Origin: Minwuia sp048007105
Lineage (GTDB): Bacteria; Pseudomonadota; Alphaproteobacteria; Minwuiales; Minwuiaceae
Direction of reading: 5' to 3'
NCBI RefSeq assembly: GCF_048007105.1
Contig: NZ_CP180352.1
Location: 2,604,001 to 2,668,000 of the forward strand
DNA: 64,000 nt
Under the pieces are notes generated by a model that did not search any database, had not been told where the DNA came from, and saw only the letters and a list, made by a program, of their open reading frames with translations. Made by a program: the position numbers and the translations under genes. Below, piece by piece: positions 17,251 to 24,622 of this stretch; position 1 is the first letter of the stretch, and each line of letters begins with the position of its first letter.

Positions 17251-17353
17251 GGGTATCTCCCTTGTTCGAGTTGACGACCAAGGGATAGGCGACCGTCGTA
17301 GGCACGGTATTGACCGGGATTGCCAGCATTTTGACCGTTGCCGCCAGACGCGG

Positions 17354-18367
17354 TCAGCGCTGCGCGTGCGCCTTGCGGTAGCTTGCCGGTGTCATGCCGA
17401 CCCAGCGTTTGAACGCGCGAGTGAAGGAGCTTTGCTCGGCGAACCCGGTCAGAAATGCGATCTCGGCCAGCGAGTGCCGCTCGTCGCACAGGAGCCCCTC
17501 GGCCAGGTCGCGGCGTGTCTCTTCGGTCAGGGTCTGAAAGCTCATCCCGTGCTCCGAGAGCCTTCGGTGGAACGACCGCGCACTGAGCCCGAGATCACGC
17601 GCGATCTCCGCCATTTTCGGTGCACCCTCGCTGAGCGCCTGCGCGATGGCATCCTTCGTCCGGGTAACCAGTGGGGCCTCGTCGGCGATCTCCGAGAGTT
17701 CGCGTTCGAGATGGGTCGCGAGGTATCCGGAAATGCCCGCATCCCCGAGAATGTTTGGCTGCGCCAGCGTCTCGGGCGAGAACAGGATGGCGTCGAGGTC
17801 CGCCCCGAACCGGACCGGACCGCAGAACCACTCCTCGTGGGCGGCGAGAGATCTTGGGGCAGGATGCGCAATCAGGACCTCGAGCGGCAACACCGGCGTC
17901 GGGCAGACTTGCCGGGCGATCGAGATGGCGCTCGCGAGCGTCGCCTCGTTCGACAACCGCATGCCCAAACGACGCTCGCCTTGGCGATGCAGGATGAACA
18001 GCGTGCCGCGCGCGTCGGGGCGCAGTTCGTACTCGACGACACTGGTCCAGAGGCGGGCGTAGCGCTCGACGCGCGCGTAGGACGCGCCCAACGTCGTGGC
18101 CGCCTTGAAGGCGAGGCCGAGTGCGCCGTATTCGTCAAGGCGCATGGACGCGCCCACTCTAAGCGGCAGATCGGTGACATCGAACTCAGCCGCCATTTCT
18201 TCGAGCATGTCGTAATAGGCACGATCCGGGATCATCACCTTCGGGTCCCAGGCGCCTTCGGGGTCGATGCCCGCTCCGCGCAAAAGTGCCGTGCCGTCGA
18301 TGGTGTCGCCAGCCGCGGCAACCATCTTCCGCGCGAAGAGAGAGGTGACATAGCCCATGATGTCCAT
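17354..18367 (-). CDS. AraC family regulator with arabinose-binding-like N-terminal domain
   Basis: 337 residues. The N-terminal about 200 residues resemble the 'arabinose-binding domain' AraC subgroup (OruR/ArgR-like; GYVTSLFARKMVAAAGDTID, LPLRVGASMRLDEYGALGLA). The C-terminal helix-turn-helix pair is MAEIARDLGLSARSFHRRLS and SLAEIAFLTGFAEQSSFTRA followed by FKRWVGMTPASYR. Such proteins bind a small effector and activate neighbouring genes. The NmrA-DUF4345-DUF1772 set directly downstream is the obvious target. The effector is unknown. Confidence 0.9.
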   Translation of the reverse strand: MDIMGYVTSLFARKMVAAAGDTIDGTALLRGAGIDPEGAWDPKVMIPDRAYYDMLEEMAAEFDVTDLPLRVGASMRLDEYGALGLAFKAATTLGASYARVERYARLWTSVVEYELRPDARGTLFILHRQGERRLGMRLSNEATLASAISIARQVCPTPVLPLEVLIAHPAPRSLAAHEEWFCGPVRFGADLDAILFSPETLAQPNILGDAGISGYLATHLERELSEIADEAPLVTRTKDAIAQALSEGAPKMAEIARDLGLSARSFHRRLSEHGMSFQTLTEETRRDLAEGLLCDERHSLAEIAFLTGFAEQSSFTRAFKRWVGMTPASYRKAHAQR

Positions 18368-18572
18368 CCTATGGCGGATGGGCGGGTGGGCAAAGCTGCG
18401 TGGATCGGCCGGAATCGAGAAGGCTTCGTTCCAACTGACAGGCCGCCATTTGGGTATTGTCAGACTAGAATGACCGACCGGAGCGGTTGTTAAAGGCCCT
18501 TGATATCAAACTGTTATATGTCGCCGGTCCGTTGGCTCTGTATCGCGGTGCTGTTTGAGGTCCAGGCGACCA

Positions 18573-19481
18573 TCATCGGTTTCGCGATGAACGGGCCAGT
18601 TCGCGCGCCAGTTCAACGAAGGCCCTGAAGGCAGCCGGCGGATTGCGCCGGCTCGGATAGTAGAGGCACAGGGGCGAGAGCGGGGGCGTCCATTCGTCGA
18701 GAACGCGCAGGAGCCGTCCCGCCGCGATGTCATCGAGGACATCGGACTCCATGAAGAAGCCGATACCCACGGAATCGAGCACAGCCAGCCGTGCCAGACT
18801 GGCTTCGTCCAGCGTGATCGGCCCGTCTACATCGACCTGAACCGGTTGCCCGTCTGCCTCGAACTGCCAGCGAAACATGGCGCCGTTCGGCAAGCGCGTC
18901 CGGACGCAAGCATGTGTCAGCAGGTCGGAGGGCAGGCGCGGCGGTTCGCGGGTATCGAAATAGGCCGGAGAGGCGACCACGGCATATCGCCGATCCGGCC
19001 CGAGCGGGATGGCGATCATGTCGGCAGGCACGAGGCTCTTGCTGCGCACCCCGAAATCGAAACCGTCAGCCACGATGTCCACGAGGTTTCCCTCGGTCAC
19101 GAGGTCGATCCGAACCTCGGGAAACCGCCGCAGAAACTCGAGGACGAGCGGCGACAGGATTTCTCTTCCGGCTGTGGCGAAGGTGTTGATTCGCAAGGTG
19201 CCGGACGGTGTATCCTGTTGCGAGCGTACGGTGTCGAGCGCCAGGTGAATGTCCTTGAGTGCCGGACTGACCTGATCGATGAAGCGCTGCCCGGCTTCGG
19301 TCAGTGAGACGCTGCGCGTCGTGCGGTTGAAGAGTCTGACGCCCAGCTGCTCCTCTAGCCGCGAAATCGCGTTGCTGAGTGCGCTTGTCGACATCCCGAC
19401 ATCCGGCGCTGCGGCGCGGAACGAACCTCTGCGGGAGATCGCGATGACCGCATCGAAATCGGTCAGCTTGTAAGTCGACAT
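18573..19481 (-). CDS. LysR family transcriptional regulator
   Basis: 302 residues. The HTH is RGSFRAAAPDVGMSTSALSN, then AISRLEEQLGVRLFNRTTRS; the effector domain (about 88-300) includes GTLRINTFATAGREILSPLV and the PLCLYYPSRRNPPAAFRAFV segment common in the large DsdC/YafC-like subgroup. It is divergent from the NTF2/SDR operon at 19731 and probably represses or activates it; a GCAG-n7-CTGC box lies just before its start. 205 bp separate its stop from the AraC start, with no gene visible there. Confidence 0.9.
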   Translation of the reverse strand: MSTYKLTDFDAVIAISRRGSFRAAAPDVGMSTSALSNAISRLEEQLGVRLFNRTTRSVSLTEAGQRFIDQVSPALKDIHLALDTVRSQQDTPSGTLRINTFATAGREILSPLVLEFLRRFPEVRIDLVTEGNLVDIVADGFDFGVRSKSLVPADMIAIPLGPDRRYAVVASPAYFDTREPPRLPSDLLTHACVRTRLPNGAMFRWQFEADGQPVQVDVDGPITLDEASLARLAVLDSVGIGFFMESDVLDDIAAGRLLRVLDEWTPPLSPLCLYYPSRRNPPAAFRAFVELARELARSSRNR

Positions 19482-19506
19482 TGTCCCGAAATCCGAAATT
19501 CAACAT

Positions 19507-19521
19507 GCAGAATAATCCTGC
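19507..19521. promoter_or_regulatory. LysR-type box
   Basis: GCAGAATAATCCTGC is an interrupted dyad (GCAG-n7-CTGC) of LysR-box length, 26 bp upstream of the LysR start and facing the NTF2/SDR operon. The rest of the 249-bp interval shows no confident gene. Confidence 0.4.
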
Positions 19522-19730
19522 TTATCCACACGATGTCAAAGCCCCAGATCCATGTCGCCAAAGCAGTGGATCGAAGGAACGCCGCAATCTCGGCCATTCA
19601 TCAGTGCGGAGCAGATCGTCGCCGTCCCGGCCAACGTGTCGAAGGCGTTGATCCCGTCCGGACCCTGGAATGCGAGCGCCAACATCGGCAGCTGCCGCGG
19701 AAACCCCGAACAAGGAAAAGGAGACGGATC

Positions 19731-20060
19731 ATGAGTATCGAGCTGCCAACCGCCATCGCCGCCTATTTCTCGGCTGACAAGAAGGGCAACGCGCATGCGA
19801 TAGCGGAATGTTTCACGCAGAATGCCGTCGTTGTCGATGAAGGCAACACCTACACGGGCCGCGATGCGATCCGGTCGTGGATGGAGAATGCGTCCACGCA
19901 ATACACCTACACTGTCGAGCCGTTTGCGCTGACACGGGACGAGGAGCGCACCGTCGTGACCGGTCACCTGGTCGGCGATTTTCCCGGAAGCCCGGTGGAC
20001 CTGCGCTACTTCTTCGTCCTCCGCGAAGACAGGATCGCCGAACTGGAGATCGCGCCATGA
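19731..20060 (+). CDS. NTF2/SnoaL-like protein
   Basis: 109 residues from the ATG at 19731, preceded by AAAAGGAGACGG. A cone-shaped alpha+beta NTF2-like fold is suggested by IAAYFSADKKGNAHAIAECF, then NAVVVDEGNTYTGRDAIRSW and LRYFFVLREDRIAELEIAP. SnoaL-like proteins are small enzymes (isomerases, cyclases) or binding proteins; catalysis cannot be assigned. Its stop overlaps the SDR start by 4 bp (ATGA), so the pair is coupled and probably acts on the same compound. Confidence 0.87.
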   Translation: MSIELPTAIAAYFSADKKGNAHAIAECFTQNAVVVDEGNTYTGRDAIRSWMENASTQYTYTVEPFALTRDEERTVVTGHLVGDFPGSPVDLRYFFVLREDRIAELEIAP

Positions 20061-20836
20061 CCCCCTTCGTGACCCTGGCGGGAAAGCGGACTCTCATCAC
20101 ATCGGGCACACGTGGTGCCGGACGGGCAACCGTCGCGTTGTTCAGGGAACTCGGGGCGGAAGTTCTGACGACAGCGCGGACCAGGCCGCCGGAGTTGCCG
20201 GAGGCTCATTTTGTGGCGGCTGACCTCGCAGAGCCGGAAGGCTGTGCCGCGGTGGCAGCGGCAGTACTGGATCGGCTTGGCGGGGTGGATGTCGTCGTCC
20301 ACATGCTCGGCGGCTCCTCGGCGCCGGCCGGCGGTTACACGGCGCTCGGCGACAGCGAGTGGAAGTCGGAGCTTGACCTGAATCTCATGCCGGCGGTCCG
20401 CCTCGATCGCGTGCTGGTCCCCGGCATGGAGGCGAGGGGCTCCGGCGTCGTGATTCATGTGACATCCATCCAGCGTGAATTGCCGCTGCCCGAGGCGACA
20501 ACCGCCTACGCCGCGGCCAAGGCTGCTCTCTCCACATACAGCAAGAGCCTGTCGAAACAGGTATCGTCGAAAGGTGTGCGCGTCGTGCGTGTGTCTCCGG
20601 GCTGGATCGAGACCGAGTCCTCCGTCGAACTGGCGACCCGCCTCGCATCGGAACACGGCGTGGACGTCGAAGAGGGGAAGCGAATGATCATGGACTCGCT
20701 GGGCGGGATCCCGATCGGGCGTCCGTCGAAGCCCGAGGAGGTCGCGAACCTTGTCGCCTTTCTCGCTTCCGACCGCGCGGGCAGCATAACGGGCACCGAA
20801 TATGTCATCGATGGCGGTACCGTGCCCACGGTGTGA
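20057..20836 (+). CDS. SDR family oxidoreductase
   Basis: 259 residues, classical short-chain dehydrogenase length. The cofactor motif is TSGTRGAGRAT, slightly atypical for TGxxxGIG. The catalytic Ser is in VTSIQRELPLPEATT and the Tyr-x3-Lys in AYAAAKAAL. RVSPGWIETES and the C-terminal GTEYVIDGGTVPTV complete the fold. It oxidises or reduces a hydroxyl/carbonyl substrate with NAD(P). It is translationally coupled to the NTF2-like gene and divergent from the LysR gene; substrate unknown. Confidence 0.92.
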   Translation: MTPFVTLAGKRTLITSGTRGAGRATVALFRELGAEVLTTARTRPPELPEAHFVAADLAEPEGCAAVAAAVLDRLGGVDVVVHMLGGSSAPAGGYTALGDSEWKSELDLNLMPAVRLDRVLVPGMEARGSGVVIHVTSIQRELPLPEATTAYAAAKAALSTYSKSLSKQVSSKGVRVVRVSPGWIETESSVELATRLASEHGVDVEEGKRMIMDSLGGIPIGRPSKPEEVANLVAFLASDRAGSITGTEYVIDGGTVPTV

Positions 20837-20940
20837 GGCGCAATTTGGGACAAGGCCAGGGGAGCGGGTCAGCCCCAATCTAATCTGTTTCGGCGATTCC
20901 GAACGATGGTTTGCCGCCACAGAAGCCGGGCCGAAGTAGT

Positions 20941-22167
20941 TCAGCCCGGTTGTCGAGGGCGGACCGCCAGCAGGCAGGCGGCGCCGGCGAGAAGGCCGAC
21001 GACAGCAGCGACGATCGCCAGCGCGTAGCTGCCGGTCAGGTCGAACAGGAAGCCGGCGAGCGTCGGGCCGGTGAGCACGCCCAGCCCGGCGCCCGAATAG
21101 TTCACGCCCAGGATCGAGCCGAGATGCCGGACGCCGAAGACGTCGGCGATGATCGCCGGCATCAGTGGCGCGAAGCCGCCATAGAGCGTCCCGAAGATGA
21201 TGGCGAAGAACGTCAGCGTCCAGGCGTCGCGGGCGACGTACCAGAAGGCCATCATCACGGCGAGAGCCAGATAGACGCCGATCAGTGTCCTGAGACGCCC
21301 GAGGCGGTCGGCGACGACCCCGAACAGGAAGCGCCCGGCAAGGCTGGACACGCCGATCAGGCTCAGCAGCCAGGCCCCGATGGCCTCGTCCATGCCGTGG
21401 TCCAGCACATAGGGGACCATGTGCACCATCGGCACGAACAGGGAGAAGGAGATGAACAGACCGGCCGCGCCGAGCAGCCAGAAGTCACGCGTCCGCAGGG
21501 CCTCTCGAAGGGTCGCTGCCGGACCGGGGGGCGCACTGGCGTCCGGCGGCGGCCCGCCGTCAGGGTAGAGGCCGCGCTTCTCCGGCGAGTGGCGGAGCGC
21601 CAGCATGGCAAGTCCGCCGACCACCGCAACCACGACGGCGAGCAATGTCATCGCGTCGCGCCACCCGTGATGCTCGATCAGCCAGTTGGCCGCCGGCGGG
21701 GTGACCAGCGCGCCGGCGCCGATCCCCATGACCGCGAGACCCGACGCCAGGCCGCGCCGAAGCACGAACCAGCGCTGCACCGCACTGATGACGGGGATGT
21801 AGATGAAGCCGGTGCCGACGCCGACCCCCAGCCCATAGGCCAGATAGACATGCCAGAGCGCCGTCGCCTTCGCCGCGCCGGCGAGACCGGCTGCGACCAG
21901 CGCCATGCCCGTGGCGGCGAGGGCGGCGGGGCCGAGGCGGTCGGCCAGCGGGCCGCTGACCGCACCCAGCGCGAACAGCAGGGCGCCGGCAATCGCGGAT
22001 ACCAGTGCGACGTCGGAGCGGCTGGCCTGAAACTCAGTCTCGATGGCGGGGAAGAACGGCCCGAAGGAATAGGCGATGCCGAAGGCAAAGAATGTCCCGA
22101 CGAATGCGGCGGCCACGACGATCCAGCCGTAGAACAGCCGCGGCGGCGTATGCGTACCGGACGCCAC
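20941..22167 (-). CDS. Major facilitator superfamily transporter (OFA/MCT-like)
   Basis: 408 residues from a GTG at 22167, chosen because GGGGAGG lies just upstream; the ATG 15 codons earlier gives a non-conserved charged leader. Twelve membrane segments are expected. RLFYGWIVVAAAFVGTFFAF is typical of helix 1 in oxalate/formate-antiporter-like and monocarboxylate-type carriers, PLADRLGPAALAATG is the loop 2-3 motif, and GVVADRLGRLRT its second-half copy. The substrate is probably a small organic anion, but this is inference. It converges with the SDR gene and is not clearly in an operon with the reductase upstream. Confidence 0.9.
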   Translation of the reverse strand: MASGTHTPPRLFYGWIVVAAAFVGTFFAFGIAYSFGPFFPAIETEFQASRSDVALVSAIAGALLFALGAVSGPLADRLGPAALAATGMALVAAGLAGAAKATALWHVYLAYGLGVGVGTGFIYIPVISAVQRWFVLRRGLASGLAVMGIGAGALVTPPAANWLIEHHGWRDAMTLLAVVVAVVGGLAMLALRHSPEKRGLYPDGGPPPDASAPPGPAATLREALRTRDFWLLGAAGLFISFSLFVPMVHMVPYVLDHGMDEAIGAWLLSLIGVSSLAGRFLFGVVADRLGRLRTLIGVYLALAVMMAFWYVARDAWTLTFFAIIFGTLYGGFAPLMPAIIADVFGVRHLGSILGVNYSGAGLGVLTGPTLAGFLFDLTGSYALAIVAAVVGLLAGAACLLAVRPRQPG

Positions 22168-22313
22168 GTGGTCCTCCCCTTGCCCAAAGGCGTGTCGCGC
22201 TCTCCGGCGCACTTGTCCGGGATGATGCGTGGCCTGAGAGCGCGTTGGAAGATGTCAGGCCGCTTGGCAGCCATGCTCGCAGTTGTGGCGGCCTGACGCC
22301 GGACGGCTTCGGG

Positions 22314-23426
22314 TCAGGACCACGGCGTGACGAGGTACTTCTCGCCCGTCTTCACCTGGCGATAGTCGGTGACGGCTTCCTTCGTCAGCATCTGCTCGAG
22401 ATTGACCCGCTTCTTGTAGCTGCTGGCGAAGGTCGTGGTGAGGCTGCCGAGGACCCTCTGGCGCATCCGCGTGATCGTCTCCCGGCCGGCGTTGGCGAGA
22501 AACGGGGTGAGCAGCCAGCCGGACAGGGTCCAGCCGAAGCCGTAGCTGGGTGTAAGGATCGTCGGCCCGAGATCCAGCCTGCCATAGATGAACATGCGCT
22601 TGGCCTGGTTCGAGCCGTAGCGCGAATACTCGCTCATCCTCGAAACCGCGACCTGCTCCATCGCCTTGAAGACAGTGTCGACGGTCTGCCCGCCGCCGAT
22701 CGGATCGAAACCGTAGAATGCGCCGGTCGCATCGATGGCGTTCCGAAGCTGTGCCTTGAAGTCATCGTCCGACGAGTTGACGACATGCGTCGCGCCAAGC
22801 CCCTTGAGCATGTCGACATGCTCCGCCTTGCGGACGATGTTGACGAGATCGATCCCGTCTTCTTCACAGATCCTGATCAGCATCTGGCCAAGGTTGGAGG
22901 CGGCCGCCGTGTGAATGATCGCCTTCTGCCCGTCCATCTTCGCGTTCTCGACAAACCCGAGCGCGGTCATCGGGTTGACGAAGGCGCTGGCGCCGTCTTC
23001 CGCTGTGTGATCGCCAAGCGGCAGGCACATGGCCGCATCGGCGATGCAGTACTGGCTGTAGGCGTTGCCCGGCACGCAGGCGACGCGCTGGCCCATCAGC
23101 GCCTTCGCCATGTCGCTGTCGCCGGTGGCGACGACCGTGCCGGCGCCTTCATTGCCGGCGGGCAGCTTCTGGCCATGGCGCGCCTTCGAGCCCGTGTTGA
23201 ACGGCTCAGGCATGTTGGCGACATACTTGCCCGGCGAATATTCGGCGTTCTCGAGATCGGCGGCGCCGGTAAGGATCGCGAGATCCGACGGGTTGATCGG
23301 CGCCGCCTCCATTTTCACCAGCACCTTGTTGCCCGTGGGATCAGGAAAGGTCACATCCTCGATCGCGACCGTCAGCGTTCCATCTGCCTCGAGGGTGGTG
23401 AACAGTTGTTTGCCGGTGGTTCCCAT
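22314..23426 (-). CDS. Zinc-independent MDR family dehydrogenase/reductase
   Basis: 370 residues from the ATG at 23426. A GroES-like N-terminal domain (VLVKMEAAPINPSDLAILTG) carries GNEGAGTVVATGD; the nucleotide-binding region has HTAAASNLGQMLIRI where canonical MDR proteins have GxGxxG. The Cys zinc ligands of alcohol dehydrogenases are absent, placing it with quinone-reductase-like members. The C-terminus (GRLDLGPTILTPSYGFGWTL) is characteristic of a sparse subgroup. Probably an NADPH-dependent reductase of unknown substrate. It lies 110 bp below the exported orphan on the same strand. Confidence 0.82.
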   Translation of the reverse strand: MGTTGKQLFTTLEADGTLTVAIEDVTFPDPTGNKVLVKMEAAPINPSDLAILTGAADLENAEYSPGKYVANMPEPFNTGSKARHGQKLPAGNEGAGTVVATGDSDMAKALMGQRVACVPGNAYSQYCIADAAMCLPLGDHTAEDGASAFVNPMTALGFVENAKMDGQKAIIHTAAASNLGQMLIRICEEDGIDLVNIVRKAEHVDMLKGLGATHVVNSSDDDFKAQLRNAIDATGAFYGFDPIGGGQTVDTVFKAMEQVAVSRMSEYSRYGSNQAKRMFIYGRLDLGPTILTPSYGFGWTLSGWLLTPFLANAGRETITRMRQRVLGSLTTTFASSYKKRVNLEQMLTKEAVTDYRQVKTGEKYLVTPWS

Positions 23427-23536
23427 ATCGGTATCTCCCTGTTTCGGTTCAGGCGCCGGACTCGACGACCTGCCGTATTTCTCCACCTTCCTGCCCTGTC
23501 TCGAAGACGGCAAGAGCCATGCGGCTGAGGACTGTC

Positions 23537-24520
23537 CTATTGGCCCTTCGCCGCGACAACCAGCGCGTTGAGGCTGGCGCGCGTCGCGCGGTTCTTGCCG
23601 CTGAGGGCGAGGTCCACGCTCTCCATCGATGCGGATGGCCCGGCGGCGCCGTCGGCCATGATGGCGTAGGCGAAGCCCTCCTCGAATGCCGGACCGAACC
23701 GGTAGAAGCCGCCCAACGGGACCATTTCGGGGTGCAGCATGTTCACGCGGTATTCCCAGGTCAGATAGTCCCTGACGCCTTCGCTGCCGGTGGAGTAGCA
23801 GCTCTCGTCTTCGGCGGGGCGGGAGGTGTCCTGTTCCGTGCAGGGGCGGCTGTATTTCCCGGCCGCGACCAGCGCGCGGCCGGCCGCCAGAGCCCTTTCG
23901 CCGGCAGCTGCAATGCGATCGGTATCGGCGGGCTCCATCGGCGCTCCCGTGATGGGGTGAAAGTCGAAGCGGCAGTCGACAAGTGGCAGGCCGCGGCGGA
24001 AGCAGTCGGGCAGCTCGACCGGAATCTCCTCGGTGATGGGGCCCGGTTCGCCGAAGTAGTTCGGGGATTCGACCTCCTTCAGATCGACCATGATCACGGT
24101 CGCCAGCCGTTGACCGTTCTCCGGATTGAAGCGGATACCGCTCACAAGCCCCATGCACATGGTCGACTTCGAGAACCCGCGGGACTCGTAGACCTCCAGA
24201 AACGTGTCGGACACCGACAGCAGGTTTCCGCCGTCGCCGTAGTAGAAGCACTTGTTCGGAAGAGCCGGCTCGTCCCTGTGGGGGCCGTAGTTCTCCTCCA
24301 TGAGGCCGAGCTGGTACTGCGAATCGACGTCCGTCAGAAGCACCGGATAGGTCGGATGCGGCGGCGAGGAGGGGCCACCCTCCATGTAATTCCAGAGCAC
24401 ACCCCACAGCCACCCTTCCATCACGTCGTGCTGATCCGCGCTGGCGGGCTGCAGGAACGAGAGCAGGCTCGCCATCGCCACTAGGAATGACGCTCTGGAA
24501 GGAAGGGCCGACATTGGCAT
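23537..24520 (-). CDS. Exported protein of unknown function, Cys-containing
   Basis: 327 residues from the ATG at 24520 (CGGAG upstream); a longer start at 24580 is possible. A clear signal peptide (SALPSRASFLVAMASLLSFL ending QPASA|DQ) predicts secretion to the periplasm or beyond. The mature part has about six cysteines (KCFYYGDGG, TMCMG, LPDCF, LVDCRFD, RPCTEQ, ESCYSTG) that could form disulphides, and HPTYPVLLTDVDSQYQLGLM near its start. I do not recognise the family. It lies between an MDR reductase and the TIR-TPR gene on the same strand, with 102 bp to the latter. Confidence 0.75.
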   Translation of the reverse strand: MPMSALPSRASFLVAMASLLSFLQPASADQHDVMEGWLWGVLWNYMEGGPSSPPHPTYPVLLTDVDSQYQLGLMEENYGPHRDEPALPNKCFYYGDGGNLLSVSDTFLEVYESRGFSKSTMCMGLVSGIRFNPENGQRLATVIMVDLKEVESPNYFGEPGPITEEIPVELPDCFRRGLPLVDCRFDFHPITGAPMEPADTDRIAAAGERALAAGRALVAAGKYSRPCTEQDTSRPAEDESCYSTGSEGVRDYLTWEYRVNMLHPEMVPLGGFYRFGPAFEEGFAYAIMADGAAGPSASMESVDLALSGKNRATRASLNALVVAAKGQ

Positions 24521-24622
24521 TGCTCCGGTATCTGTGTTCGATGTCTCGGTCGGGTTCGGTTTCATTGAGGGGGATGTCATGGCGGTCGCCGGATGTCACC
24601 CCTCGACCAGGAAGAAACCGCT

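Noticed and set aside
19533..19730. Possible N-terminal extension or separate small gene before the NTF2-like gene
   Set aside because: The upstream codons are basic and unconserved-looking, and a strong AAAAGGAGACGG site fixes the start at 19731. Frames on both strands mirror each other.
22005..23528. Plus-strand 507-codon frame opposite the MFS and MDR genes
   Set aside because: No recognisable domain; it spans parts of two real genes and their gap on the other strand.
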